The notes: generated by a model not told the origin, from the sequence alone. A DNA stretch of 64,000 nucleotides from Lepeophtheirus salmonis (GCF_016086655.4 NC_052138.2:34173403-34237402); one strand, 5' to 3'. Shown: positions 34,707-46,672, counted from the stretch's first letter. Translations and numbers: made by a program.

Positions 34707-36786
34707 TATAGTTGTGTGTTTTATTTAGTGCAAAAAGACATAGAGGCTGTGAGAATTATGAGGTATGTTTGATAATTATAAAATAATGAAGGTAATCAAA
34801 ATCCTTTTATTAAAAGTCTACCATCACAAAAATTATGTTTTGAGAAAAGAAATTATTTTTCTTTGATTATTTACAACACTACTTTAGAGGTTCATACCCC
34901 ACTAAATTTTTATATGGAGAAAAAACGGTGATTGATCCACGAGTTTTCCACCCCTGATTAATAGGATACAAACTACTCTAATGATCGTTTATTCGTTTTA
35001 TTTCTTCGTATTAGAGCTTGACCGATGTATCAGTGAATCGGACGATTTTCTTCAGTTATAGAATGATCACTTATTAGCCAAAGTAACCAATATTTTATTT
35101 CCTAGAATGTATGAGTCATTTTTTTTACAAAATTCAAGATCAACCAACTTATTAAAAAAACCAAAAATTTTAAGTTGATAATGACTTATTCAATAATTGC
35201 CCAAATTGACTAATGAAGCCACTTTTGAAAGTTATTTGGCTGTTAACTATTCTTTTTGGTTTTACAATCAACTTATCTAAGGTAACTTATAACATTCATT
35301 TATTTTTTTATGTTCTCTAATTGATCAGATGGAGTTGCTATGGCTTTTCGAAAATTTACTACACAAAATGTAAAATTTAATATTTTTAAGTAAAAATGAT
35401 TTAGCAACACATTTACTCCAACTGATCTAGGAACTATTTGTAAAGTCCTTAAATCTATAGTATATTTCCTTTTCTAGTAACGACAGGGGTGCGAACTTAC
35501 GCACATTGATTTCAAAAGAATAAATTCATTCTGAGTCGTTCCATATTTTTTATATTTTTTTGAAAATTAATTTTCACTTATTATCAAAAAAAAAAAAAAA
35601 ACCCTGATGTGTAGTCACAACGACCATCAATTTTTAAACCTAAATTAAAAGATAACATTATTCAAAAATTTGCACTTTTCTACACCAGCGATAATGAAAA
35701 GACCTGTCATATTGGCCATGCTTGCAATTTTGTTTTATTAAATATAAGGAAATTCCCTAGGTTAATTTAAAGAAGATAAGATATTGAACAGGCTCTTATT
35801 TGAATTTATAGATATTTTATAGAATCTCACTTCCCTTGTATGTAGCCTTTAACATAAATGAACAAATTATCAAAGAAAAAATATGAACTTCACACAAAGT
35901 TATATTCAATAAATATATTTTATTTTAATATTATTGTTGTATCAATGTTTAAAAAATATATTTTTATTAATTTATTAAAGACATGTTTTAAATATAAAAG
36001 GTCTATTATATATGATCATTTATTTGTGAGTTTTATTTTCGTCTAAAATACTTGTTTTATGAATTAAAAGAACGTTTTTCTATGCTTTTTTTTTTCTTTA
36101 TCCTCAAATTAAATATGTGTCATTTGATATTGAACAAAAAAAAGTATTCTTAATTATGTAATTTATTTATCAATGTTTACCAATATTGTTTTTATCAATT
36201 GTTTATATCATAATATAAACTATATATACGCATATAGACTGTTATACATTTTTGTAGTTTTTAATTACATGATTGTTAGTTAATATTTTTAATAATGATT
36301 ATAATTTTTACCTGATTGAGTATGTTTTATTTTGTTTTTAAACCATGTTTACAATTATTTTTATTTTTAGCCTTATAGAATTGACTTATTCATGCTTGAT
36401 GTATGTAAAAAGAAATAACTAAACCTCTGCTTGTGTTATTTTTCTACTGTTTATCCTTTGTATACGTGTATTAATACTCAATGTATGTTAATTACAAAGC
36501 TATTTGAAATAAAGTTTTATGTATGTTACCATTTTTAGACTCTATCAGAGCTTTTACCAAGTTATTTGTTTACCAGTTTGAGTCAAATATTGAGTCTTTA
36601 TACTATAGTTCAAGTCAATTTTCATTTCACTCTTATTACCAATCTTTATTTGCAGTTTAATTAGACTAAACCCATTACAGGAGATAGATTAATTAATTTA
36701 CAACTACATAACACATGGGCTGATAAGTCCTGAACTTCACAAATAGATGGCGCATTTTTTTTAAAATTCAGCATACTTTCAGTAAG
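34707..36786. other. AT-rich intergenic stretch
   Basis: Nothing recognised downstream of the receptor gene apart from low-complexity AT sequence. Confidence 0.5.
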
Positions 36787-37059
36787 GGTTGTGTCTTGAC
36801 GAGCGTGAGGAGACACAAACTATGGTGGAGAGATCCAGGACGACCGAGAGAAGTGAGGAGAAGGAATGGCGTGGAGGAATACGACAATACTTATTTAAAG
36901 GAACATCTGTAATCTTTTTAATACAATATCCTACTCTAATATATACATAAAATACACAACTATTTATACTTAAAATCATGTAAAAGACTGTACTTTACAT
37001 ATATATACAAGAAAATAAGAGAAGAGAAGAAGGGGGGAAGAAACCACTAATACATTACA
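36787..37059 (-). repeat. LTR (left copy; 3' LTR on the minus strand)
   Basis: 273 bp, aligned along its length with 37847-38138; differences are an internal indel of about 10 bp, an AT-dinucleotide expansion in the other copy and scattered substitutions. Ends in CA (ttaca) as LTRs do. Confidence 0.9.
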
Positions 37060-37846
37060 CCACCCTCCAAGCACCAAATCCATGCCGGTGCTTAAACAGG
37101 TTCCGCTCCATGAATAGAAGCTTATAAATCCGCTCTACCCATAACCAGGCACGGACAAACCATTCGATCTTGTATAAATAAAATGTATCTCCATAGTCGT
37201 GCCGTGCTCTCAGCACGTGCACCGGAGAAAGGAGAACACTACTCCTCATAGAGGTTTTAGGAATGCGAGCACACTGCCCGTTCTCGGGAGAAATATCGTT
37301 CACCCTTATAGAGGTTTTAGGGACACGAGCACCCAGCTCCCCCTGGGAGACATATCGTTCACCCTTATTGAGGTTTTAGGGACACAAGCACCCTGCTCGT
37401 CCCTGGGAGACATATCGTTCACCCTTATAGAGGTTTTAGGGAATCGAGCACCCTGCTCGTCCCTGGGAGACATATCGATCTCACTTGATGTACCCTCATC
37501 CAACTCGGGATGATCCAGAGGAGAAACCATTTCACATCCATAACCCAATGAGGTGAACGGGAGAGTAGAAACAACAGAGAACCAGAACTTTATAGGAAGA
37601 AATCCATTTTGAATGATGTGGTCCCTGACACGGACACACATTTCACTTCTTGTAAGTGACCATGGTTCTCTTCCTTCCTCCACGAGGCCCAAACTGAGGC
37701 ACAGCCCGTATTGCTCCGCCTTCCGTAGACGAACGAGCGTTATCCCTGTCGCCGAAAAAAGGGCTACCCAACTCCAGCAGGGCTAGCTTCGCCGACAATC
37801 CCACAGCAGGGAGGTCATGTGATCCTGATCCCATCCTTGTCGCCAA
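37060..37846 (-). pseudogene. Interior coding remnant of the LTR element with 20-residue repeats
   Basis: The minus strand has open frames 37306-37692 (128 codons) and 37055-37303 (82 codons). Together they hold a repeated peptide of about 20 residues, VNDMSPRDEQGARFPKTSIR and variants, from a 60-bp DNA tandem repeat. The second frame ends FYLYKIEWFVRAWLWVERIY and LFKHRHGFGAW, weakly like an integrase C-terminal chromodomain, but this is uncertain. Upstream on the minus strand (37643-37846) the reading starts near ATRMGSGSHDLPAVGLSAKL. Base composition is clearly more GC-rich than the surroundings. Confidence 0.5.
37251..37489 (-). repeat. 60-bp tandem repeat, four units
   Basis: Units begin with gaggttttagg at 37251, 37311, 37370 and 37430 (60, 59 and 60 bp apart). 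Each contains gagcacnctgctcgtccctg-like sequence and gggagacatatcgttcaccc. The 59-bp unit breaks the reading frame. Confidence 0.95.
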
Positions 37847-38138
37847 TGTTGCGTCTTGACGAAGGTGAGGAGGTTCCAATTATTTATAAGGAGGAGAGAT
37901 CCAGGACGACCGAGAGAAATGAGAAGAAGGAATGGCGGGGAGGAATAAGACAATACTTATTTAAAGGAACATCTGTATTATTTTTAATACAATATCCTAC
38001 TCTAATATATACATAAAATACACAACTATTTATACTTAAAATCAGGTAAAAGACTGTACTTTACATAAATATATATATATATATATACAAGAAAATAAGA
38101 GAAGAGAAGAAGGGGGAAGAAAACACAAATACATTACA
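37847..38138 (-). repeat. LTR (right copy; 5' LTR on the minus strand)
   Basis: 292 bp, begins TGTTG and ends CA on the plus strand. It contains an AT dinucleotide run (about 38067-38090) that is longer than in the left copy. Confidence 0.9.
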
Positions 38139-39636
38139 GCAAGTAACAACTTTCAAAAGACAGCTGTCGAATGTTCATGAGAAAATGTTCTGTAGTTTGT
38201 TAGTTATTGTAATAATTGTGACACTACTTTTGTTATTTCCAAATCAATTAATCAAAATAATTTCGTGTTATAATTTTACACTGCTTCTGAATGGGAAAAA
38301 ATACTTTTCCAGCTAATTAATGGTGTGAAAAGTATTATGGGTACTCCGCTCCATAAAGCGAATAGAATGAAATAAATAGATGAAAAAAAATTTTTTTTTT
38401 TAAAAAACAATTTTAAACAGGGAAAAAAAATTGTGTTTTCTTTTTTTCTTTGTGAAACCCGATATTTTTCTGCCCATTTGTTATAAGTATAAATGCAACA
38501 TGTATTAATTAATTTCTCTATATATTTTGTTCAAAATACTTTATTTAATATTATAAAAAAAAAGTAACAATTATTTACTGCGGTGCCGCATTACTCAAAA
38601 GTCTAACTTAAATTTAAAATGTTGGTCAATTCAATATTATGGTTTTCAGAAAAGGCCAATATATCATAACTAAAAAGGTTTACATATTAAATTTCTAAAT
38701 ATAGTTTTTTTTTTGGAATTGTTGATGTTCCTCAGGATTAATTTTGAATTTTTTTTTTTTATTCATTTTATTTACTTTTTAAATTAGATGGTTAAAAAAT
38801 AAAATTGATAACCTCTCACCAGTCGGGTAAGCATATTGAATTATAAAAATATATTGTTTTTATGGAAAATATCTTAGTGTTAACTAAATTTAGAGACAGT
38901 TTTAAGGATTTTATATTTTCTTAGGGAAGAGAGTTGAAAAAAGGTATGTGAACCTGACATTTCCCTATAGCGTTTCTAAATATAACAAGAAAATAGGAAA
39001 TGTTTTACTTATCCTTAATAATTATTAGCTTCAAGGGATCCTTTGAGATTTTTATAAAAATATCACTCTCTTATTTGATAAATAGAAAAACTATATATTT
39101 GAATTTTTTCAAACTATTCTAAATAATATTCGCCATTAGTTGGCTAAATGCGACTCTAGAAACCTTTCTTGCTCACATTTTTTTCAAAATATAAATATAT
39201 GTTTTATGTATCGACGAGACAATTGGATGAAACATTTAGAAGGAACAAAAATACCCAAATTATTATAAGAGAAAAATGTATCCCTTATAACTTAGACACG
39301 CTGATTCTCATTAAGCACAAAAGTTAGGTAAATAATTCTTTTTTCAAGAGATTAACTGTAGATACAAAATTTATTTTTCTCTGCAACCCTTGAGCCCCTT
39401 GCACGACGAAATCAGAAAATCTTCACATATATTGAACCACTCCTGCTCAACTGTAGTTTTAAGATTTGCCACATTTTTGTGAGGTGTTGCACAAATATTT
39501 CTTTCAATTTTGGTCAACACAGCATAGTCTAGAGGTATTACATTTTTATCTACTTCTCTTTAAAGTTAAGCTAAGCTTTATTTTATGATACTTAATTTTA
39601 CTCTTACAGGAAGCACACTACAGTGTGACATGGGTA
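38139..39636. other. AT-rich non-coding stretch
   Basis: Nothing recognised. T-runs near 38390 and 38700-38760. Confidence 0.5.
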
Positions 39637-39741
39637 CTCCGTCAATTTCATTTGTTGAAATACGCACGACATAACAATAAAATAATAATTACAGGAAAGA
39701 AATTAATGCTGTGCGTATTTCAACAAATGAAATTGACGGAG
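39637..39741. repeat. Perfect 31-bp inverted repeat, 43-bp loop
   Basis: Arms at 39637-39667 and 39711-39741 are exact reverse complements (core caatttcatttgttgaaata). It sits just past the 3' end of the BEL/Pao relic. Confidence 0.95.
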
Positions 39742-39789
39742 CACGCCTTTAGAAATAGCTATATTGGTCCAAATATACAGAGCAACTCA

Positions 39790-40800
39790 GATTAAGTTCT
39801 CAATGGCAGGCAAAAGCAGAGATAACTTATTAAAAGGTCTATGATAAACCTTACAATTTGAAAGAGGAACATTGACGCTTCTGACAATTTTTTCATTACC
39901 AGAAAAAACACCTATAACAATTTCAATGGGGGCAATCCTTTTGTCCTCGGTTCTCATTAACAATAATAATTATGTCACCCTCACATAAATTGCGCCGTTT
40001 TTTTTTCCATTTAGATTGGCCTTGAATATTTAGCCCATATACAAAAAAAATTTAATATGGAGTTTATTTTTTACAATTAGACATCAGCAGTAAACTAGCA
40101 CTAATCAATCCATCAGGCAAATCTAAAACGTTCCATCCTGTTAGAAGCATCAAGGATTTTAAAACTTTGTCCTTCATGTTCGATTATAATGGCATAAGAG
40201 GCCTAATGATCCTGACTATTTAAACCTCAATTAATGCAATTGCTAATTTTTCAGGCGTTAGACATCCTAGGCAAAATTGTTTATAGAAAATATTCTTTTT
40301 TAACTGGATAAAACTATCCCAGGCACCTCCTAAATTAGGTGATCTAGGTGGTACTAACTTCCAATTTTTTACAAATTTAGATGTTGGATTATTATTTTGC
40401 TCTTGTTTAATCTCATAAATTCATAGATAACCCTTAATACAATTACAAAAAAATTTCCACATGACTTTTGACATGCCTCTACGGCACGTAAATCTTCTGA
40501 GACCTATAAGAAACTGGGACATAGATACTGAGTCAACTGCTCCTAGATGAACATCTCTCGTAGCCATGTCTGCAAACAAGCATATATATGCAATCTCTGG
40601 AAAAATTTAACGTTTATTTGGATACACTAATAACCTTCCAGAATAATCCACTAAAGTTTGGGCAAAGGTCTTGATAATTTCACTCTATCTTCAGGTAAGT
40701 CTCCCATCATTTGAAATTGAGCTCTAGGAACATATTTTCAACATATCACACATCGTATATAAGTTGAAATAGCCAATCTTCTATAACTATTTATTAATCT
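39790..40800 (-). pseudogene. BEL/Pao integrase relic
   Basis: Minus-strand integrase core and C-terminus in broken frames. Order of blocks: VDSVSMSQFLIGLRRF (near 40500-40545), PPRSPNLGGAWDS (about 40310-40350, the PxSPHFGGxWE block with changes), LTPEKLAIALIEV (near 40250), NLCEGDIIIIVNENRG (near 39960-40000), APIEIVIGVFSGNEKIVRSV (about 39875-39935) and HRPFNKLSLLLP (near 39820). These are the usual steps of Pao-type integrases, ending with the basic FKRPxxKLxxL motif. Confidence 0.8.
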
Positions 40801-41380
40801 AATCGTACTGACGTATTGAAGCACGTGTCATCAAAATAGGATATTTTACTTCTTCTGACAACTCTTTGATATTACCCAAACCACCTCCAACACGAATAAC
40901 ATTATAGATATTGCCTATAAAAGAATTCAATTCAACAAATTGACCTTTCTTCATGAGATTTTTATCACTTTCCAATTTGAAGCGCAATGTTTTAAAATAC
41001 TTCATTTTATCATACCTATTATGATAATCTTGCTCGCTTTGAGCTCTTCTAGACAAATAACATCAGCTGAATATCCCATTTTACATTTTAAAAACTCCTC
41101 GAACTAAACGACTCCAAGTTGAAAAGTTTTCAATAATTTTATGGAGTAAACAACTCTTGTTCTGTTCAACTGTAGAACGAGATGTAGTCTTTTTTTTTTC
41201 TCCTACCATGACATTACTTATTATATCTTCATCAACTGCGAATTCTTCGGCCAATATCATTAAGACAATAGCAACCAATCAGCCTCTTGTCTCCATATTT
41301 TTTTATCCTGAAATTCTTTTGCCAATAATTTTCTACTTGCCATATCTGCTGGGCTTATTATTACAATGTTATTTACAAAT
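40799..41380 (-). pseudogene. BEL/Pao RNase H to integrase junction relic
   Basis: Minus strand. Includes ISPADMASRKLLAKEFQDKK (about 41300-41360), the NPADxxSRG block that closes RNase H, and FVELNSFIGNIYNVIRVGGG then LSEEVKYPILMTRASI (40810-40950), the block at the start of the integrase region (LxPFxDxxGxIRVGGRL...HPIxL). A substantial part of the palm domain between this and the RT block at 41476 is missing. Confidence 0.85.
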
Positions 41381-41475
41381 ATAATGTAACGATATTCACA
41401 AATCATTTCTGTCTTTCTTTCTCAGCTAAAGAAACGTAATAAATTTTTATCTTTATCAAGTACGGCAACTTGGCT

Positions 41476-41685
41476 CTACATTTTTGTGATATCTGATGCC
41501 AAAACAATTCTGCAAAATGACTGTTTAAATAATTGATCAATCAAATCCTGCTGTTTCTTGGGACCTACGTAAAGACAATCGTTCCACAAAACCCCATTCT
41601 TTGAATTCATTGATCCATCGAAAAAACTCTTAATTTTGTCGTCGATAATACTTCTTTTATTACTCTGTGATAAGGTAAATAACAA
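41476..41685 (-). pseudogene. BEL/Pao reverse transcriptase fragment
   Basis: Open for 69 codons on the minus strand, continuing a little past its stop. SFFDGSMNSKNGVLWNDCLY then VGPKKQQDLIDQLFKQ and IVLASDITKM correspond to the conserved Pao RT segment with the first catalytic Asp (SADIxKMY). The YVDD box was not found and is probably deleted. Confidence 0.88.
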
Positions 41686-41842
41686 ACTCGACTACTCTTC
41701 AATTCACATAGAGAAACTCTTTCTATAAGTTTTAGTTCTATTATGTTAATATATTTTTTTAAATATTACTTTGTAAATGACGAATATTTACAAAAAATAA
41801 GCTTCTAATGAATTAAATGCTCTCAAAGCCTCCTTCAAATCT

Positions 41843-42028
41843 TTATGGATTCTGGAGGAGAAATAATGAAATTGTATCTGAACCAATTAATATGTATAAA
41901 TTCCCAGGAGGGTTTATTGAATCAGCCAACAGAATTTTTATCAAATGAAGATAATAAACTAATATACGAGGTGCACCTATATTATAATCTGACAATTTAC
42001 TGACTTCATAAGCTGGAATTTTGACCAA
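41843..42028 (-). pseudogene. BEL/Pao protease fragment
   Basis: A 61-codon minus frame. ILLADSINPPGNLYILIGSD matches the second conserved block of Pao-type aspartic proteases (LADPxFxxPGxIDxLIGxD). The catalytic D(T/S)G block was expected further upstream (42050-42200) but is not recognisable. Confidence 0.8.
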
Positions 42029-42248
42029 ATTTCCTTACATGTCTTTTATCGATAAAAAAGGGTTGATCATATTTTGTTGTCGACCCAGACATATCATCTA
42101 CTACAGTGATTTTGAGTAGAGTCTTATGTCATTTTAATCGAAGTTCTTTGAAGAGACTAAGCTAAGTTGTGAATACTAATCGAAAACTAAACGCGCTCCC
42201 ACTCCCAAATTACAACTATTGGCCGAAGTGCGAGCCGTCATTAACATA

Positions 42249-43057
42249 CCAGGTATGCACCGATGAAATAAGACTTTTAATAATAAAAAATTGAACGTTT
42301 ATTGTGAAAAAATGGTTAGAAATGTAATTTGCAAAGTATGCGCCTTTGCTAGTCAAACATTTTCCCCACCTTTCAGGCAATTTATGGATGCCTTTCCAAA
42401 AAAAAAATCTGTTCGTTTTTGGCTGCAAACCAACCATTCATCCAGTTTTTGGCTTCAGCGTGAGAATCGAAGCGTAAATCATTGAGTGCGTGGTCCATCG
42501 ATGCAAACAAGTGATAAGTGGAAGGTGTGAGGTTTGGTGAGTAAGGCGTATGAGCTAGGTGTTCCCAGTTGTACGATTCAATGCGTTTGTAAGCGGTCAT
42601 AAGCAAGTTGCCTTGTTCAAATTTTGGGCGTTTTTGGCGCATAGCAGATTCAAATCGGACAATTGATGTTGGTAGCGATCACCATTAACGGTTTGACCGG
42701 GTTGTAAAAGGGGGTTGTTGGCGTCTTCAAACTTTTTTGGTGGCCGGCCACGCTCTTCATTTCACCACTTCTGAATTTTTCAAACCACCGGAAGCACTGT
42801 GCTCTGCTTAGAACATGTCCACCGTAAGCTGCCACAAGTATTTGATGGGCTTGAAAAGCGTTTTTCGTCAATTGGTAACGGAAAATCAATTATGTCCGGA
42901 CATCGTAGGTTGTAGGTACAAAATTAAACATTTTTACGAGCGAAAAAGGTTCGTTGTTGAATGAAACTGTACAAACAATTAATTAAATATTGTTGACACA
43001 TGTCGAAATAAGCATTTAGATTTTTGGACCGGGTTATAATGTCTAACTGGGTACACC
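42249..43057 (-). mobile_element. Internally deleted mariner nested in the BEL/Pao relic
   Basis: Minus strand, flanked by TA (42247-42248 and 43058-43059), with degraded inverted termini (taggtgtacccagttagac on the 5' side). The N-terminal frame (42650-42889) reads FQAHQILVAAYGGHVLSRAQ, then CFRWFEKFRSGEMKS, the HTH of a mauritiana/cecropia-type mariner. The C-terminal frame (42382-42642) reads MRQKRPKFEQGNLLMTAY, then HLAHTPYSPNLTPSTYHLF (third Asp replaced by Thr or Asn), and 42216-42437 ends IHKLPERWGKCLTSKGAYF. The first catalytic Asp region between HTH and QKRPKF is deleted. Confidence 0.88.
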
Positions 43058-43159
43058 TAGGGAGCAATAGACGAAAGTCTCACTTCATAGGTGTATACCT
43101 AGTAGTTGAAATGTTTTCATCATAACAATGACCAACATTTTGAAATTGATTTTGAGCTC

Positions 43160-44020
43160 CAACGTTTGAAACTCCTTTATCTGGTATCTATTAATAATGT
43201 AAAAAGGAATGATTTTTTTCTATTACATTTAGAGCATTTCCTTTGAGAAACACAATTACATTTCAAATGACCTCTATATAAACAATTAAAACAAGCACAC
43301 TCATGAAAGGCTTGACGTTTTCTTCCTTCAATATTATTATAGTTAAATACAGGTCACATCCTTAAATTATGTTTATTTTCGGGACAATTGAAGCATTAAG
43401 TATCTTAGGGAACAACCCTTGAATTGTTGTATTGTATCTATGAATTGGATCTATTAGCTTTTCATTACTTTCGCTGCAATTAGAATATCATGCAAAAGTT
43501 GACTTATAGTAATGTCTTTTATGAATGAATTTTCTGCGTATTCGTCCAATTTTGCTCTCACAAACAACTTGAATTTCCAAAATTGATTCGTATATGTTCA
43601 TTACCTATGTGCACGTCATTTTCATTTAATGCTATTTGAATCCTTAAGACGTCATCGTGAAATTGATGTATTTAATAAGCATTATGTTTAACCTTAGGCA
43701 GATTCAACAGTTGATGTACTCATTTAGAAATTACAGTGCGACCCTTTCATATGAGTCGTTTAATATTTTTAATGATTCCTTATAATCTGTGTTTGACAGA
43801 TATCTACAGTTGAGACATGTCCATCGAAAAAATCATCAAGAAAAACTGCCTCTTGAACTCCATCTTGAACTGACGTGTAAGTAGATAAATTTTTCAGAGA
43901 TAAAAATTGTATTTGACTCACTGATATCATAAAAATTTGCATTAAAATAAAGACTATAAAGATACAAATAATGTTCATTTAACAAATGAAGAAGAAATAG
44001 TATTTTTGGAGGATAAAGCA
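43160..44020 (-). pseudogene. BEL/Pao Gag relic with zinc knuckle
   Basis: Minus strand. Near 43690 it reads LPKVKHNAY and IHQFHDDVLRIQIALNEN, a capsid-type segment. At 43230-43400 it reads CPENKHNLRMCPVFNY and RQAFHECACFNCLYRGHLKC, then CSKCNRKKSFLF. CFNCLYRGHLKCNC is a CCHC knuckle (C-x2-C-x4-H-x4-C), followed by the second Cys/His group usual in Pao Gag. The N-terminal part up to about 44020 is less clear. The mariner at 42249-43057 separates Gag from the protease. No LTR was recognised on either side. Confidence 0.8.
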
Positions 44021-45169
44021 TAAAAATGTTGGGTTTTTTTTCACATCCTTACATCATTTTTCCTGTAATTAATTAAAAAATATAAATAACAAACTTTTGA
44101 ACCAAAATTAATGTATATTAATAATTTGTAACTATATTTTCGAACGTCAAAATTATTGGTGATAAGTTAAGCATACCTATTTGATAATAATCTTCATTGA
44201 AGGAATTTAATGTATGTACACATTTTTATCAACTAATTTATTTGTATATTAGTATGATATGAAAAGAATAAAATAACATAGTTATAGATTCAAAGAAATA
44301 TGAGATATTTCTCTTAATAGCTTTCCTTTTTTAATTTGAAGATTAAAAAGTTATCCTTGCCAAGAAATTGATAGATATTATATTAGTACCAAGTAATTAT
44401 TGAATACAAAAATAAATAATTATGTATAAAGTTGTGATTATAATTATTATAAAAAAAATAATAGCAACATTCGCGTGCGGAAAGTTCACAGCAGAGTATA
44501 TCACTAACTAATATTTTTAAATTATGCTTATTTTAATCCTTTTTTTATTTAATATTATCCAAGAGGATTCTAATATTAAAAAAGTAACTAACCCTCAAAC
44601 TAAATTATAATGATAGAAAAAAATTTTAATCAGTAGATTAGATTGTTGAAAAGATTTATGAATATCATTTCAAATAATAATTTCATTATTAATCCTCTGT
44701 TAATTTCCTGGAGGGTGTTTAGGAAGTGTTGATAATACGACTTTATTATTTTTGCGACGCTTTTATTGCTCCTTTTTCAAGAAAGAAATTATCATTATAA
44801 GGTATATACCTTTTTTTTTTTTAAATTAATTTTCAAATAAGAGTTAAACTTGTTTATTTTATAATTTGCATCTTTCGGATCGAGGTCTTATGATGCAAAA
44901 ATGTAAATATTGCATTATAATTGACCTTGGATATGTTGAACTCTTTATAAAAAGAGAAAAAAATGGTAGTCATGAGCAGGGGTGTTGCTAGATTTCGTCA
45001 TATGAGGAGGGGGGAGGGGGGCCTAGCCCCAAAAATTATCAACACCGTTTTATACTTTCTAATATAAATATGTTCATTTCTTATAAATACTAGCAGAGGT
45101 TTCCCGCGTTGCAGGGCTGAATAGAGAGGAATAGAAACAAAGGGTTCTAGGATGTTACACCCCGGTCAG
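44021..45169. other. AT-rich stretch with a possible hAT-type terminus
   Basis: Mostly unremarkable. At 44986-45035, caggggtgttgctag followed by a G-rich block (ggaggggggcctagcccca) looks like the end of a hAT-type non-autonomous element. The other end was not found. Confidence 0.35.
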
Positions 45170-45240
45170 TTTTGCCTTAAGAAGTTCTGCCCTGGGAAGT
45201 TTCGCCTCGTAGAAGTTTGACCCTGCAGAAGTTTCGCTCT
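45170..45240 (+). repeat. Inverted repeat, left arm (45.2/47.2 kb)
   Basis: agaagttctgccctgggaag then tttcgcctcg and tagaagttt is the imperfect reverse complement of 47226-47262. The motif aagtttcgccct itself repeats three times here. Confidence 0.6.
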
Positions 45241-45439
45241 CATGCATATATTAAGGTATAAATGTATCTTCCACATACAATTTAACATTTAAAATGAGTC
45301 TCCCCCCCCCACCCAATTAAAGTCATTTGTAATGCATTTTTTCATTAATTAGTGTAAAAAGAGAGCATTTAATTCAATTTTAAAATAGAACATATCAAAC
45401 ATGAATGTTACACCTTTTTATAAAGAGTTCGAACTGACT

Positions 45440-46115
45440 TCTTTGAAAACTGTTATACTCCTGATGAGATAAAAGAAGAAGAAACTCTATACACAAATAA
45501 ATAATGATGGGAAGAAGTCTCAATTTATCAAATCACGCAGAAGTTTGCTGATGGGAGGCTTTTCAGGAAGGACCTCTACCAATAAGGAGCACAACAGATC
45601 TGGTACCAAGAATCACATCATGAACTTCTTAGTGAACCCAGAGATCGCCATCAGTGATCAGATCAATGACTCGTACTGATCCACAGGGCCTCTGCAACAG
45701 ATCTGTTCTACAATTTCTACGTGTTAAAGCTGAATCAGAACTTGTTGAGGCTATTAAGAGGCACTAGTCCAATAAGTCCTTGGGCCCCTTCTTGTCGCTC
45801 AAGCAGGCTGTGTCTCTTTTAGGACGAAGATATATCTCTGGAAGCCAAGGTGTCACATGAACGACAGGTGGGTTGCGTAGAATCCCAAGGGCGGGCATCT
45901 GGTAGACAAAACTAAGTAACTGGCATTGTGCACGTCTTGTTCGTCTTCATCCAGGAGGAGGTGAGGATGTGTCAAGCCACAGATAAAGCTCGGATTGTAG
46001 AGCCTCTCAACTCCTACATCTGGGATTGAATAAAAGGTCACAAGAAGAGTGCTCACCTTAACATGGGATCCATTAGGCAACGCGATCAATCTTCCTCTCC
46101 TCTTTCTTCACCTAT
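45440..46115 (+). pseudogene. Decayed mariner-like transposase
   Basis: GC-richer than its surroundings. Broken frames give NFLVNPEIAISDQINDSY near 45625-45680 (HTH-like), then TKIYLWKPRCHMNDRWVA at about 45820-45875. The latter resembles the region around the first catalytic residue of mariner transposases (DEKxFxVDxxxNxxNDRWLA), though the Asp itself is lost. Later blocks are unclear. It lies inside the 45.2/47.2-kb inverted repeats. Confidence 0.45.
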
Positions 46116-46464
46116 TTAGGAAATCAATATACTCTTAAAATTACTTCAGAACTAACCAATTTCATAAAATGCGTCATTTAGGATTTAAACCCAAAGACAT
46201 CTTTTCATTGCATCGTTAGGTCTTGGAATGTAATTGCATCGTTTACATTGGACTCCAATTAGGAAAATGTATTAATTTTAATTTACTTTTTTCTACTCAA
46301 ATACAGTTTTGTTTATTACATAAAATGATTTAGTTTTAAATGCTTGTTTTTATTCGTTTGTACAACCAGTTATAAAATCGCTTAAATAGAAATAAACCTT
46401 GTTTTAATTTTCATTGCTCTACAATGGCAAAAGTAATACGTATCCAGGTATAGTTATTTTCATT

Positions 46465-46672
46465 TCATTCATCAACTATTATTAAAGTTTCTTCATTTTC
46501 CTCATCATCTTCAGATAAATTTTTGGAGCGTTTTGACTTGCTTATTGTATAACTGAAGTTTACATCTGATGGTATTAAGATATTTTTGAAATCTACAATC
46601 AAAACATGATTATTCTTTACTTTTATATTTTTAGTAGTAATGGATTCAGCTATTTGGGGATCCTCTTCCACT
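46465..46672 (-). CDS. Possible terminal exon with acidic tail
   Basis: Minus-strand frame preceded by an acceptor-like CTAGACAG and ended by TGA at 46465. It reads EEDPQIAESITTKNIKVKNN, then KSKRSKNLSEDDEENEETLI, ending IIVDE. There is a basic patch before an acidic tail, and no known domain. It could be the last exon of a transposon-encoded or host gene. No upstream exon was found. The FLYWCH-like remnant 250 bp away is on the other strand. Confidence 0.3.

Larger units (their letters stand above)
36787..38138 (-). mobile_element. Compact non-autonomous LTR retrotransposon
   Basis: 1,352 bp with two LTRs and a 787-bp interior. The flanks GTAAG (36782-36786) and GCAAG (38139-38143) look like a 5-bp target duplication with one mismatch. 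On the minus strand the sequence after the 5' LTR is TTGGCGACAAGGATGGGATC (37827-37846), like primer-binding sites of Gypsy-type elements. The sequence before the 3' LTR (complement of 37060-37075) is purine-rich (ggtgcttggagggtgg), a fair polypurine tract. So it is a minus-strand element. The interior has no recognisable reverse transcriptase or integrase core and must depend on another element. Confidence 0.88.

Noticed and set aside
37199..37513. Plus-strand open frame with a repeated FTLIEVLG peptide; CRISPR-like spacing
   Set aside because: The 60-bp units are contiguous tandem repeats with no unique spacers, inside an LTR element whose primer site and purine tract point to the minus strand.
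38067..38090. AT dinucleotide run
   Set aside because: Simple microsatellite inside the right LTR; useful only as a difference between the LTRs.
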